Origin: Primulina eburnea
Lineage: Eukaryota > Streptophyta > Magnoliopsida > Lamiales > Gesneriaceae
NCBI RefSeq assembly: GCF_022965805.1
Contig: NC_133101.1
Location: forward strand, 6,696,001-6,760,000
Direction of reading: 5' to 3'
Length of the DNA stretch: 64,000 nt
Part shown: positions 12,349-23,807 of the stretch, one piece after another
Numbering within the stretch: the first letter of the stretch is position 1
Layout of the letters: every line of letters starts with the position of its first letter
The notes under the pieces: generated by a model
The model's input: only the letters and a program-made list of their open reading frames with translations
Databases searched by the model: none
Told to the model about the DNA's origin: nothing
Translations under genes and position numbers: made by a program

Positions 12349-15335
12349 ATAGTAGCTATACGGATACTCTCTGTTCCCTTCCGATGCTTACAATTGAATC
12401 CCATCGAACAGAAATCCTGAATAATCTCAGATACAGCACAAGTCTGAAGAGCAGATAATCTCACCTTGCGACTAAGAGCATCGGCCGTGAGATTCGCAGA
12501 TCCTGGATGATACTTGATCTCACAATCGTAATCCTTGAGTAGATCCATCCAACGACGCTGACGCATGTTCAACTCAGCCTGAGTGAACAGATACTTCAAA
12601 CTCTTATGATCAGTGAAGATATCAAATCGCTCACCATACAGATAATGGCGCCAGATTTTCAAAGCAAAAACGATCGCTGCTAATTCCAGATCATGAACAG
12701 GATAGTTTTCTTCATGAGGTTTCAACTGTCTCGACGCATAAGCAATCACATGCTCATTCTGCATCAGAACACACTCTAGTCCCTGTAAAGAGGCATCGGT
12801 GTAAACACTGAAACCACCAGATCCAGACGATAGAGCCAAAACAGGCGCAGATGTCAAACGTCTGCGAAGTTCCAAGAAACTCTCTTCGCACTCTGATGTC
12901 CACTCAAATGAAACATCTTTCCGAGTGAGCTGAGTGAGTGACTTAGCAATCTGAGAGAAGTTGACAATGAAACGGCGATAATACCCAGCCAATCCCAGAA
13001 AACTGCGGATCTCGGCTACTGTCGTCGGACGCGACCAGTTCAATACCGCTTCCACCTGGCTTGGGTCAACTGAAACTCCCTTGCTAGAAATGACATGACC
13101 AAGGAATACAACCCTGTCAATCCAAAACTCACATTTACTCAACTTCGCATAAAGCTGATTCTCGCGAAGTGTCTGTAAAATAATCCTTAAGTGTTGTGCG
13201 TGTTCTTGCTGATCATGCGAATAGATTAAGATATCATCTATAAACACCACAACAAACTTATCCAAGAATTCCCGAAAAACCCGATTCATCAGATCCATAA
13301 AAACTGCTGGTGCATTCGTCACCCCAAAAGGCATAACCAGAAACTCATAATGCCCATACCGGGTCCTGAATGCAGTCTTCGATATATCTCCCTGATGAAC
13401 TCGAAGCTGATGATAACCAGACCTTAAATCAATCTTGGAATACACAGAGGTACCTTGTAGTTGATCAAATAAATCATCAATCCGTGGCAACGGATACTTA
13501 TTCTTTATCGTAGCACGATTCAACTGCCGATAATCTATGCAGAGCCGCATAGAACCATCCTTCTTTTTGACAAAAAGAACTGGTGCTCCCCACGGGGACA
13601 CACTGGATCGAATATACCCCTTGTCAAGAAGATCCTGCAACTGTTGTTTCAATTCTTGCATCTCCGATGGAGCTAAACGATAAGGAGCTCTAGAGATTGG
13701 TGCCGTGCCTGGCACTAAATCAATGCCGAAATCCACATCCCGAACGGGAGGAAAACCAGGAATCTCTTCGGGAAAAACATCCGGAAAATCGCAAACCACT
13801 GGAATGTCACTGATACCGACACTAACTGCGGACGAATCAATAGCATAGATAAGGTAGCCTTCCCCGCCCGACTCTAAAGCACGACAGGCTTTCAGAGCAG
13901 AAACCACGGGCATCGGGGGTCGCGCTCCCTCTCCATAGAAAAACCAACTGTCGCCCTCAACTGGACGAAACTGCACAAACTTCTGATAACAGTCCACAGT
14001 AGCTCTAAACACAGTCAGCACATCTATTCCCAGAATGCAATCAAAATCCTCCATCGCAAGAATCATCAAATTAGCAGTTAAAACATTACCCTCAAACTCT
14101 AGAGGACAACCCAAAACTAGACGTTTAGCTAACACCGAATGACCCATCGGTGTGGAAACAGATACCACAACGCCCAAAGAAGTGAAAGGTAATGCATGAC
14201 GCTTAGCAAATCTTGCAGATATGAATGAATGAGATGCACCAGTATCAATGAGAACGTAAGCAGGTAATCCACATAATAAAAATAAACCTGCGATAACTCT
14301 CTCGTTCTCCTCAGCAGCCTGATCCTGGTTAAGAGCAAAGACCTGCCCTTGAGTACGCGGTCGGAGGTTAGAACCCTGAGTAGACTGTCCTTGCTGTGGC
14401 CTCTGATGAACTGAAGCCTGAGAACCAGATCCTGATCCTCCGCCCGTCTGTGGACAATCTCTCTTCATGTGGCCCATCTCACCGCACTTGTAACAAGCAC
14501 CCGCAACCTTGCGACAACGCTCCGTCGGATGATCCTTCCCGCAGTGCTGACACGGGCCCCTCTTCTTCCCAAAATGGTGAACTCCTCCAGATCCAGAGGA
14601 AGAAGAAGTAGATCCAGCTTTCTTGAATGCTTGGGCGCGGGGACCCAAAGAACTAGTAGGACGAGCAGACTGCATGGCTCGACCTCTCAGCAAACTGCCC
14701 TCAGCCTGGCGACAACGATTCACAAGGCCCTCATACGATGTCGGATCATCGCAGACAACAACCCGATCATAAATCTCCTGATTGAGGCCCTGAAGAAAAT
14801 GGTTATACTTGGCACTAGCATTGTCACTGACATGTGGAACATACGGAAGCAACTCAAAGAACTTCTGCTGATACTCATCAACAGACAAACTTCCCTGCTT
14901 CAGATTGATCAACTCAATCGCCTTGGTCTGCAGAAGAGCTGGCGGAAAGTAAAGCAACATGAAAGCGGCTCGGAAATCGGCCCAAAGAACTCGACCCTGT
15001 CGCTGAACTATCGGTGCAGAGGTAGACCTCCACCACTTGCGCGCACCACCCTCCAGCAAGAAATCAAGGGTATCAATCTGCTGCTCCGCCGAGCACTGAA
15101 AAGTCTTGAAGCAGCTCTCCATCCTCTCAAGCCAGTTCTCCGCAACATCCGGAGTCTCACCGCCCGAAAGAGGTTTCGGCCCCATCTGCAAGAACCGATG
15201 CATACTAAAACTCCGAGGCTCATCACGACGGTGTTGACGACGTTCTCGATGCTCTCGACGACGCTCCCGATCGTCGTGGTCTCCCCAGCGTCCAACGCTG
15301 CCATGACTACTAGCATCGTCGTCAAAACCAGACAT
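12279..15335 (-). CDS. Ty3/gypsy gag-pol: capsid, zinc knuckle, protease, RT, RNase H
   Basis: This is a 1018-residue frame from the ATG at 15335. A charged N-terminus leads into a retrotrans_gag capsid region (about 50-210) and a CCHC zinc knuckle ([14 protein letters not shown], about 281-294). The aspartic protease has [10 protein letters not shown] (about 363). The reverse transcriptase spans about 570-745, with the catalytic FIDD near 698-701, and RNase H follows with YTDAS near 845. The last ~25 residues (from about ICPSQF) have no family similarity, because the frame slips there and integrase continues in the overlapping frame. Gag and pol are fused in one frame, as usual for plant Ty3 elements. 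Apart from that break all visible catalytic motifs are intact. Confidence 0.93.
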   Translation of the reverse strand: MSGFDDDASSHGSVGRWGDHDDRERRREHRERRQHRRDEPRSFSMHRFLQMGPKPLSGGETPDVAENWLERMESCFKTFQCSAEQQIDTLDFLLEGGARKWWRSTSAPIVQRQGRVLWADFRAAFMLLYFPPALLQTKAIELINLKQGSLSVDEYQQKFFELLPYVPHVSDNASAKYNHFLQGLNQEIYDRVVVCDDPTSYEGLVNRCRQAEGSLLRGRAMQSARPTSSLGPRAQAFKKAGSTSSSSGSGGVHHFGKKRGPCQHCGKDHPTERCRKVAGACYKCGEMGHMKRDCPQTGGGSGSGSQASVHQRPQQGQSTQGSNLRPRTQGQVFALNQDQAAEENERVIAGLFLLCGLPAYVLIDTGASHSFISARFAKRHALPFTSLGVVVSVSTPMGHSVLAKRLVLGCPLEFEGNVLTANLMILAMEDFDCILGIDVLTVFRATVDCYQKFVQFRPVEGDSWFFYGEGARPPMPVVSALKACRALESGGEGYLIYAIDSSAVSVGISDIPVVCDFPDVFPEEIPGFPPVRDVDFGIDLVPGTAPISRAPYRLAPSEMQELKQQLQDLLDKGYIRSSVSPWGAPVLFVKKKDGSMRLCIDYRQLNRATIKNKYPLPRIDDLFDQLQGTSVYSKIDLRSGYHQLRVHQGDISKTAFRTRYGHYEFLVMPFGVTNAPAVFMDLMNRVFREFLDKFVVVFIDDILIYSHDQQEHAQHLRIILQTLRENQLYAKLSKCEFWIDRVVFLGHVISSKGVSVDPSQVEAVLNWSRPTTVAEIRSFLGLAGYYRRFIVNFSQIAKSLTQLTRKDVSFEWTSECEESFLELRRRLTSAPVLALSSGSGGFSVYTDASLQGLECVLMQNEHVIAYASRQLKPHEENYPVHDLELAAIVFALKIWRHYLYGERFDIFTDHKSLKYLFTQAELNMRQRRWMDLLKDYDCEIKYHPGSANLTADALSRKVRLSALQTCAVSEIIQDFCSMGFNCKHRKGTESIRIATICPSQFCILGLEMLRCLILRFRN

Positions 15336-15401
15336 CTTTTAGCTACAAAAGTTACCAGAGATTAAACCCAAAAGAACAGTTCTAAATCCCAAAATCTTAA
15401 T

Positions 15402-15417
15402 GCATGCTCTGATACCA
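15402..15417 (-). promoter_or_regulatory. Primer-binding site, initiator tRNA-Met
   Basis: The minus strand reads TGGTATCAGAGCATGC, starting four bases after the 5' LTR. TGGTATCAGAGC is the usual plant PBS complementary to the 3' end of initiator tRNA-Met. Confidence 0.9.
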
Positions 15418-15421
15418 TAAA

Positions 15422-16644
15422 TGTAGTGACCCGTTCCAGAATCACCTACTAATCAGAACTTAAGCATGCAAAATTAACATTAAAACTGAATCAGGTAAAA
15501 CAGCGGAAAAACAGTAATACAACCCAATCGAATCTGTAAGTACAAAATACTTAAACAACCAGATCGAACTAAATTCCAAGAACAAATACCAATAACTACA
15601 AGTCAACCTCTGCCAGCTCCCTGTCCACTCCCTCCTGGACCGTCCAACCTGAGACCTGCCCCATCGAATAGGGTGTCCAAAACAGAGATAAACCGAGGAC
15701 GTGAGCATAAAACGCTCAGCACCGAAAGCATGAGTATACAAGACTATGACATGCATGTATGCAAAATGTACTGGATACCAGGATCTGGGTATATCGAAAT
15801 ACTGCTCAGGTAAATGACGTCAAGGTATGTAGCACTCTGCGCCGTCGCACCAGGAGGTGGCTCCCATACCAAAATAAACCTGTGGATATACCGGTGACCT
15901 GACCACCGTCGGCCAACGGGGTCCAACCATCCACAACAAACGAGGGCTGAGCACCCTCTCAACAGGCTATCTCAAAAATAGTCAGGCTCAACATGATTAT
16001 GCAAATGCCGCATAATAAACCATGCATCATATGACAGTTAATAATGCAACATATAAACATGCAACACATAGTAAAGCATACTCAATCCTGCTATCTCGGA
16101 TAGTACTTTCGTACCTCAAATCAGTAGATCCTAGCAATCAGCCCTAGAATCAAGCCTGCGTCCGTAGTCAGCCCACTGATGCCGCTAGCTCCCAACTAGA
16201 GCACAGCTCCGCTACAAAACCAGTAGCTCCCCGCTAGTGCCTAAACCTCGGGAAAAGACTAGAAACCCATCAGAAACGACTAAAACGCTCTGGAACACTC
16301 GGAATTGGCGAGTAAAAAGTGAAGCCTCGCGCCTCTATTTATAGACAACGATCGGACGATCCGATCCACTTCGGACGATCCGAACCCTGTACCCTTCGGA
16401 CCTTCCGAACCCTTATCGGACGATCCGAACCCTGCATGTCTTCCACGTGTCCAGACACCTGTCTTCGGACGATCCGAACCCTGATCGGACGATCCGAACT
16501 CTGCATGTCTTCCACGTGTCCAGCCACCTGTCTTCGGACGATCCGAACCCTATTCGGACGATCCGAACCCGGTTCGGTCCTTCCGATCTCACCGAAATAT
16601 AATTAATCCAATAATTAACTCAAATTAGGCATCGGGATACTACA
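15422..16644 (-). repeat. 5' LTR of the Ty3/gypsy element (1223 bp)
   Basis: It has the same ends as the 3' LTR and is almost identical to it outside the U3 array, where it has two G-box blocks instead of three. In the sense direction the order is array (about 16575-16350), TATA box (16343-16335), then the transcribed part. Confidence 0.95.
16335..16343 (-). promoter_or_regulatory. TATA box of the 5' LTR promoter
   Basis: The minus strand reads TATAAATAG about 10 bases downstream of the palindrome array. It is the likely core promoter that starts the genomic RNA of the element. Confidence 0.65.
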
Positions 16645-16744
16645 ATACTCTTAGCATAAAAAGTAATACTTTTTCTTAGATGACCCAAATAAGAAATTCG
16701 TCTCACAAATACGACCCGTGAGACCATCTCACACAAGTTTTTGC
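16645..16744 (-). mobile_element. Palindrome-ended MITE, copy 5, right half
   Basis: This completes the MITE interrupted at 9457. It begins with the duplicated ATACT, goes on with the CTTAGCATAAAAAGTAATAC core and ends with GAGACCATCTCACACAAG. Confidence 0.85.
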
Positions 16745-17831
16745 CAATCTAAAATGACACTCATCTTAGGTTTATTTCAAATATACCCAATACAAATTCA
16801 ATCCAGTCATCGTTTTTAAAATCGAATTCGACTTATTATTTTATATAATTTAAAATATATTATCTACTATATTATATTATTGTTTTTGATATAATATAAA
16901 ATTATTCTGGTCCGACTGTCTCGGTGAATTGGCCCAAATGACTGACCACTATTTTAAGACAGACGGGTTCAAACACCGATTAGGTTATAAAAACATTGCA
17001 TCGAAGCAAGACCTAATAAAATTCATAAAAATTAAAACACATTAGCCTTCATCCATAATGTTTTTTTCTTTAAAAAAAAATCATGTTTCACAATTTTTGA
17101 TTATCAACTTGATTTTAATTGCATCTTCAACACCTAAAGCGTTGTTATATGAAATACTTGTAATAACCACAATACATAGTTGCAAAAATAATCAATGATG
17201 ATAATATATAACAAACGACAAGAATGGCTAGATACGAAATCAAAACCTCGTACGTTATTATTAGAAAAATAAAAACAAATATAAATAAACAATAAGAATG
17301 TCACTCCATCTGATAAAATAACAAGCGAACAGTGAAAATTGAGTACAAAACTTCAATGCTACCCCCCAATACACAACTGAAGATTAAACCAAGATTCGTC
17401 CACTTCCAAAGCAAGATACTAAAGACTAGATTTTTACAGCTCATGTATCATCATTCGCGTGCAGATAAAGCCGGGAGCAACACATTGCTAGAAACACACA
17501 TCGATATATATCGTACAATCACGACCCAAGGGAACAAGAAGCAACTATACAGCGCTAGCATGAGAATGATAAAACAACTAGACGATGAATTGATCAATTT
17601 GTTACTTGAGGAATTGTCAAGTAACACATGATCTTCATTGTCAAACATGAATTTGGAAGCTCTCGTCTATTTCCACCTTTGGTGCCTACGGAAAGAAAAC
17701 GTATTCATAGTTTTCATGTAGCAATGACCATCTAGAGGAACGGAAAGAAATATAAACTACTTACAAGTTATATTTTAGGTAGTGTAGGAGTCACTACCAG
17801 AGAGAGAGAGAGCCCAGGCTCCTGTCCAAAA
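16745..17831. other. AT-rich intergenic DNA and 3' flank of SUFC
   Basis: No coding similarity was recognised here. The part next to 17832 should include the SUFC 3'UTR. A short GA run (GAGAGAGAGAG) lies near 17800. Confidence 0.5.
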
Positions 17832-20091
17832 CTAGGCAGCAGAAATTGCCTTGTATCCTTCTCTCTCCAGAATTTCGGCTAAGGAAACATCCCCAGTCTT
17901 CACTATTCTGCCATTTTCCTGCAAAAGGAAACAGCTTGATGCATGAACCAAACAATTTTTTATTTAAAGAGTGAAATGCACAAAATACATCCCCAGGTTT
18001 ATTGTCGCTAACCAATTAGCAATTGATGTGCCACAGAATTTTAGGGCAGGCGTCTAGGTTTGTGTACGACAGCTATGTGTGGGCTAAAAAAATGAGTTCG
18101 AGATAAAACTTAGAATGGCACACTACACTTTTGAATAATTATACAAAAACGGGAAAACTATATAAATGGAAAACTTCAAGAGACCGACACTTTATTAATT
18201 ATAAAAGTCCCTCATAACCAATGTCTCATTGTACCCGCTGCTGATATATAATTTGCTCACCATTATGTGAATATAAGTCGGTTTAATGAACTCCAAAAGA
18301 CGTAGATAGTGGGTGATAATCAAAATTGAATTACTGGGAGTCAGAAGCCCATTGACTGATTTCGCTACATCTTGAAGAGCATCAACGTCTAAACCAGAAT
18401 CAATTTCATCCAATATGGCCATGTCTGCACCAAGAACCTGCAAAGAAGAGGAACTTTCAGTTTACTTTTCCTTTTGGCAATTGACACAAACCTGAAGGCA
18501 CTAATAGCTTAACAGGTACCACATTCAATTAAATAGAGTACAAGTGCGATAGAGAAAGTTCCACCCTGGTGCCATACCGCAAGTTGTAAAATCTCATTGC
18601 GCTTCCTTTCTCCACCACTGAAGCCTTCATTGACATTTCTATTCAAAAAATCTATCTTCATATTCACAATCTCAAGCTTAGGTGCCACATAACCATAGAA
18701 CTGCAAAGAAAAATTAAAATGTTGACGATGCACATAAAGGTTCGAGGAAAATCAGAAATAAAACTAAATTATCAAATAACAACCTCAATTGGCCCAAGCT
18801 CCGGAAGCCCAAGTTTTCTCCTTCGAGCATTGTATGCCATGTTTAAGAAGTCGATATTGCTAACTCCAGGAATCTCAACAGGAGACTGGAAACTCATAAA
18901 CAATCCAGCCACAGCTCTTTCCTCAGGTTCCATCTCCAACAAATCTTGACCTTTATATGTTACATTGCCTCCTGTAATTTCATAATCTGGATGACCTACA
19001 AGGACCTAAAAGAACAAATTATAAAACAGAATTCAATAAAGAAACAAACTGTAGCTTCATGTACGTGAAATGGACTGCTTTACAATTTCAAATGGTAGAT
19101 TATTAAATAAACCATTGCAAAGTGTTTATAACACAAATCATGTGTGATACACACACCGATGAAAAGGGGTTGGATGAATGATAACTTGTGTAAGTTATAC
19201 TGATACATTAAATATCTATATTGTAAGCTATAGGAGTCTTTCTCCCGGTGTATTATAAAATAAAACGATGAAGAAGCATTCAATCATAGACAGCAAAGAT
19301 ATGAATTTCCATGGCTGTTTTTTCTAAAATAAAGAAAGACCAATGACCAAACAATGACAGCTGAAACTTTTCTCCATTTAAAAAAAATCAAATAAGTGGT
19401 CAAGGAAATCAAATTATTTATCGACTACGAGTTTAGTAAAAGCGAGCAAAATCTGTACAATAGAAATTAAGGCAGAATTGCAGATGTATATATTTGCTCT
19501 AGTTGTACCGAATTCGTTATACCCACGTCAAACAAACATCCTCACCATCAAGTAAAAGCACATTCTCATTTAGTTAATATGTTTGAAATGGAAGAATTAA
19601 TTATACATTATAAAAATTTTAAAAAAACCAGAGATCCTACTTATCTGACTGATACCCTGCATCACTAAAACATCAATGCGGAAAATAATTGGAACAACTC
19701 AGACTAGCTAAATTACAAGCTTGAAGAATTTATATTTAATGAGAACAACTCAAACTTGTTCTTTACCCTAAATTCAAATAATCAGCTTGTATGAGCTCAA
19801 TTCAGCCCGATAAAATAAAGCAATTAAAACTTGAGCTCGACTAGAAATATCACATTCACGACTCATTCTTTATATGCGCCTGAAATTACAATATTGAAAT
19901 CACAAATAACCACGAAAAAGGCACCGACCTTTGCGAATGTACTCTTCCCAGATCCATTCTTTCCCATCACAGCATGAACCTTTCATATCCAACAACCAAA
20001 AATTAGGAGTCAAAGAAACTGAAAAACTATGTGCTTACAACTAGAATTAGAGTAAAACCTTTATTTGTCTCGATATTTACTTTTGTTCAAT

Positions 20092-20155
<64 letters not shown>

Positions 20156-21140
20156 TTTAGTTCCCTCTCAACCATCATTATTAATCCGTCTCACTAAAAA
20201 TATACATGCTTTATCGAAAAAAATAAAATATCGACAAAAACAAAGGTTTTGCCAAAAATTTGCAAAGAAAAAAATCTAGTTTAAGCAATTTCTCAAACAC
20301 CTACGCTGCAATATAAAAGTGGTCATGTGATTACAAAAATATTCAACTCGAATCTTTCGACAGATGCAATACATCACCGTGGAACACAAATTAGGATTAT
20401 TTCACACCTACCCCTGCAGGCAGTGCCTGCAGAGGTACATCCAAGGGTCAGAATTTTTTCTGGTCCAATTTTTTTTAATTTTTTATTCCCCATTATATGA
20501 ATCTCAACCCTTGATCCTGGGTGTGGGCACTGCCCCCACACCCAGGATCGAACCTTCCCACAAATTATACAGTGCTTTTCCGAATAAAATTCACAAAGCC
20601 AATTTGAATGCAACAAAAATGTCAATTTCTTTCCGCATAATATCCATACATTAATATTGTGATCCTTAAAATTATACAGCAGAATTGTGAAAAGATAAAT
20701 TACATTACATTATCAAACTATCATCTTGCCCACTTAACATCTATACCCGTCCAACTTAGCCCCCACTTAACTGTTTATCATAATTGCATCAAATCGGGTG
20801 GAAAAAATACATATGCAGCACAATGGAATAAACCATATCGACATCAATTTGTATACCACACAAGGAGGGAAAAACTTAAATTAGGTACCTCGCCTTCGTG
20901 AACCGTAAGATTAACGCCTTTAAGAATGGGCTGCTTGGACTCCGCGATTACGGCGGAGAGATCTTTGACTTGAAGCAGGAGTTTCGGAGCGCCACCGCCG
21001 GCTGAGGTGGAGGAGGGCGGGATCTCAACAGAGACTGTGGCTTGCAGCCTCAGGGTTCGAGGTGTCCACATAAAACGACGGCAGTGAGTGCCGGCGGCGG
21101 AGCTTCTGAAAGTCAAGGTTGGAGTGCAGAGAGCTGCCAT
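17832..21140 (-). CDS. SUFC: Plastid Fe-S scaffold ATPase SufC (ABCI6/NAP7)
   Basis: Six exons read as 21140-20889, 19979-19929, 19005-18784, 18700-18578, 18437-18261 and 17918-17832, all with AG acceptors and GT donors, giving 303 residues. SufC is the soluble ABC ATPase of the SufBCD complex that builds Fe-S clusters in plastids. The first ~50 residues are rich in Ser/Thr/Arg and look like a chloroplast transit peptide. Walker A is GKNGSGKST (90-98), the Q-loop FMSFQSP (about 137-143), the signature SGGERKR (203-209), Walker [12 protein letters not shown] (223-233) and the switch histidine ITH (257-259). The end GYKAIS is typical of the family. I chose the ATG at 21140 because similarity and transit-peptide character start there; no motif is missing. 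Confidence 0.95.
20095..20150. repeat. (AT)n microsatellite in SUFC intron 1
   Basis: An uninterrupted run of alternating A and T about 55 bases long lies in the intron between exons 1 and 2. Confidence 0.9.
20282..20385. repeat. Dispersed ~105-bp repeat, copy A (SUFC intron 1)
   Basis: This segment, from GCAATTTCTCAAACACCTA to CATCACCGTGG, recurs with about a dozen changes at 25727-25829 in the probable 5'UTR intron of the EIF1AD gene. Confidence 0.7.
20406..20552. mobile_element. Small MITE-like element with palindromes inside both ends
   Basis: The left end holds the 19-bp palindrome CTGCAGGCAGTGCCTGCAG (20414-20432). The right end holds 15-bp arms GATCCTGGGTGTGGG / CCCACACCCAGGATC (20513-20527 and 20535-20549). 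The two ends are also inverted relative to each other: GGCAGTGCC and TCCAAGGGT on the left match the reverse complement of the right end. A target duplication was not identified. Confidence 0.55.
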
Positions 21141-21471
21141 TGGAGAAAAATCAGTTTGTGTAGCAGTATCTTCTTCTATATATATCTTCTTTGTTATGTA
21201 TAAATTAGTTATTTTGCACGCGTGCACGTGTGTGGATATTATTTGATAAATTATAAAAAAATTAAATTGATATTTGAATTGTTGAAAAAAAAATTAGTGT
21301 GTTGAAGTTTAAAAATAAAATAAAAATAAAAATGTAATATTAATATCACACTAGAGTAAAGTTAGAATAAAAAAATTGATGTCTTTCCTAGATGGTTATT
21401 ATAATGCTCCCAACTTTAATAAAATATAATAGATGTATATACTACGACAACGCACACACATTAATGCGAGT
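21141..21471. other. Upstream region of SUFC
   Basis: This is an AT-rich stretch between the SUFC start and a LINE insertion. A G-box-containing string (GCACGTGTGTGG) lies near 21224. No gene is seen. Confidence 0.4.
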
Positions 21472-21488
21472 AACATAATATGTTACGT

Positions 21489-22700
21489 TTTTCACCCGAA
21501 ATGTGGTAATCTAAAGATCACTCGTTTAGCTTATGCCGATGATTTGCTACTCTTGTCTGGTGGAGATGTGCGTAGTGTTTCTATGATTATGCAGTGTTTG
21601 CTTGACTTTGGAGATATGGCAGGGCTTCGAATTAACGCACAAAAATCTAACATATTTTTGGCTAGTGTGGATGATGCTGTGAAGCAAGATATCTTGGGGA
21701 TTAAAGGTTTTGTCAGTGGTACACTGCCGTTCAGATACTTAGGAGTTCCTTTAGCAGTCTCTCGGTTGAAAGCAGCGGATTACAGCTTACTTGTTGATTC
21801 TATTGCGAGAAAGGTTAATTCTTGGCCCAGACATTCTTTATCAGTTGTCCAAGGGATTGAATGCTTCTGGCTTTCTATAATGTCGGTACCTTCTTGTGTG
21901 ATTGACTTCATCCATTCAATCTATCGCAAGTTTGTGTGGCCGACGAAGCACCCACCGATTGCTTGGATTACAGTATGCAAACCTCTAGCTGATGGAGGTC
22001 TGGGGCTCAAAGACCTCAAAGCGTGGAATAAGGCGCTAATTGCGAAGACTTTATGGAGGATTCATTTGAAAAAAGACACACTCTGGATTCGGTGGGTAAA
22101 CCACATTTACAGATTTTATGGTGATGTGTGGAATTGGGGAGTGAAGAAAGATGGCTCACCGCTTGTTAAGCAAATACTGAATGTTCATGATCATCTCCTT
22201 GGTAGATTGGGTTCGGTGGTTCGGTAATAGCGAAGCTTCAATCATGGTTCGAAGCACCAAATGGAATGCCTAGCGCATATGATTATTATGTAAAAGCTAA
22301 AGATAAGTGGCCTTGGAATAACATACTGTCCCGAGGATGCATTCTTCCGAAACACCGCATTGTGCTATGGCTGATTGCTCATCGCAAGTTGCTAACACGT
22401 GATAGACTTGGGTTTGTTGAAGACAAACAATGCGTGCTTTGCCAGGCATTCGAGGAATCGAACACACACCTATTCTTCAAGTGCAGGATCTCGAAACTGA
22501 TTTGGGATGATGTGCGTAAGTGGCTAGGCATGAAGAAGATTACGGGTACCCCAACATCGATTCTGAAAGCTTTTCGAGAGACGTACAGAGGGAAGTCTAT
22601 AGTGAATAGAATGAGAGTCACGGCTCTTGAAGGGATAATAAAAAAGATTCAAATTCACACTTACGTTCACCTTCTTCCTCTGATTTGTTTTCTAGTTTGA
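21489..22700 (+). pseudogene. LINE reverse transcriptase C-terminus and zf-RVT, frameshifted
   Basis: The first frame (to 22227) starts inside the reverse transcriptase with the catalytic YADD (near 21535-21546). It goes on through the thumb region (LPFRYLGVPLAVSRL) to the MADGGLGLK-like motif (LADGGLGLKDLKAWN). The second frame (22266-22700) carries the zf-RVT module (WLIAHRKLLTRDRL, CVLCQAFEESNTHLFFKC). The two are in different frames, with a break near 22215-22265. No endonuclease is present because of the 5' truncation, and no RNase H is seen. This is a dead copy. Confidence 0.85.
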
Positions 22701-22808
22701 CGTAGGTAGATTGCAGTGTTTCGATTTTATGTGTATCTCCTGAAGATGCCCAATATACTTTATTTGCAACTCTTTTTTATTCTTTTAATAAAATTACTTC
22801 ATTAAAAA
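21489..22808 (+). mobile_element. 5'-truncated LINE insertion with 17-bp target duplication
   Basis: A 1320-bp fragment of the 3' half of a LINE. It is flanked by a perfect 17-bp direct repeat, AACATAATATGTTACGT, at 21472-21488 and 22809-22825. It ends in an A-rich tail (ATTAAAAAAA). The 5' truncation and long target duplication are the signature of target-primed reverse transcription. Confidence 0.92.
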
Positions 22809-22825
22809 AACATAATATGTTACGT

Positions 22826-23033
22826 CGACGGTATGTATATAATAGATATTTATTTTTAAAATATTTTTTTAAAAGTGTTTTAAAATTATTTTGATTTTAA
22901 TATCATACGGTTTTTTTTTTAATTATAATTTGATAGTTTTGTTTTATTATTTTTATAATATAAGATTGAGCTTGAAATCAACTAAGATGCTCTTACTTGA
23001 TATCATAGAATAAATGCTATTGATATTGTTGTG
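22826..23033. other. AT-rich spacer
   Basis: Short spacer between two LINE insertions; no coding signal. Confidence 0.4.
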
Positions 23034-23049
23034 ATAAATTCATACTTTT

Positions 23050-23218
23050 TTTTTTTTTTTTTTTTTTGAAAAATAAACATTCATTATATTAAGTAGGTAA
23101 ATCCCGATTTACAATACAAGAAAGCCAAGATGGAATATTTCCATCTAGCCAAATTTCATCAGAAAAGTTATTGAAAGCTCTATGAGCAAGAAAATGTGCC
23201 ACATTATTGGCCGAACGA
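23050..23218 (-). mobile_element. Very short antisense LINE tail with 16-bp target duplication
   Basis: Only about 170 bp of a LINE 3' end is inserted, with its poly-A tail seen as a T run at about 23047-23067. The direct repeat ATAAATTCATACTTTT lies at 23034-23049 and 23219-23234. On the minus strand it encodes the last ~44 residues of an RNase H domain (IRSANNVAHFLAHRAFN, then WLDGNIPSWL), ending at a stop. Confidence 0.88.
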
Positions 23219-23234
23219 ATAAATTCATACTTTT

Positions 23235-23807
23235 AATTCTAAACAAATTTAGAATACTAGTTATGGGCCAAGAAACCGACACACGCGATGTGTGTTATAT
23301 AATTTTCGATTTTTGGAAAAAATGATTTTTGAAATTGATACAGTGGTTTTTGAGCTAGATTCATGAGAGAATTTTCTCCTCCTTTATAGCTGTTAGTTTT
23401 CCCATTGTTTTGTTAATATTTGCATTAGCTTACAAGTATGAAGATTATGCATCTAAATTTATTTCTGCGTCATATTAATGTACCAAGTCGGTTGCTATAC
23501 ATGTCTAAATTAATCGACACAGAATGATATGAACGTCTAAGGAAAGAAGTTGAAATTATATTGGACACAGACCTAGTTGGTTATCAAGGAAAAAAAACAC
23601 TATATAAATTCGACATCAAAGGATATACTTATAAGTCGATAGCCACTCTATATTGCTCAATCCAACTCGAGGTTAAGCATATATAGAGATAGCAAATTAA
23701 GGCAGATTTGGGAACATTGTCTCAACTTAAGATTTGGAGAGATGGTCTCAACAGAATAAAGTTACCTCGGTATTTTAACAATACGATTACAATCTGTGAA
23801 CTAGCTA
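23235..23807. other. Intergenic, AT-rich
   Basis: No gene or clear repeat was recognised here. The part next to 23808 should include the 3'UTR of the EIF1AD gene. Confidence 0.4.

Larger units (their letters stand above)
9458..16644 (-). mobile_element. Ty3/gypsy chromovirus (Tekay/Del-like), nearly complete
   Basis: This is a 7.2-kb LTR retrotransposon on the minus strand. The LTRs are 15422-16644 (5') and 9458-10769 (3'), each with TG...CA ends, and the target duplication ATACT lies at 9453-9457 and 16645-16649. It has a primer-binding site for initiator tRNA-Met, a polypurine tract, and gag-pol in the order capsid, zinc knuckle, protease, RT, RNase H, integrase, chromodomain-like tail. 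The integrase after RNase H and the C-terminal tail place it among chromoviruses, and the motif style suggests Tekay/Del. Outside a tandem repeat array I noticed only about four base differences between the LTRs, so the insertion looks recent. Confidence 0.95.

Noticed and set aside
14469..15365. A 298-codon open frame on the plus strand inside the Ty3 element.
   Set aside because: It is antisense to gag, has no recognisable domain and is a shadow of the real gag-pol frame.
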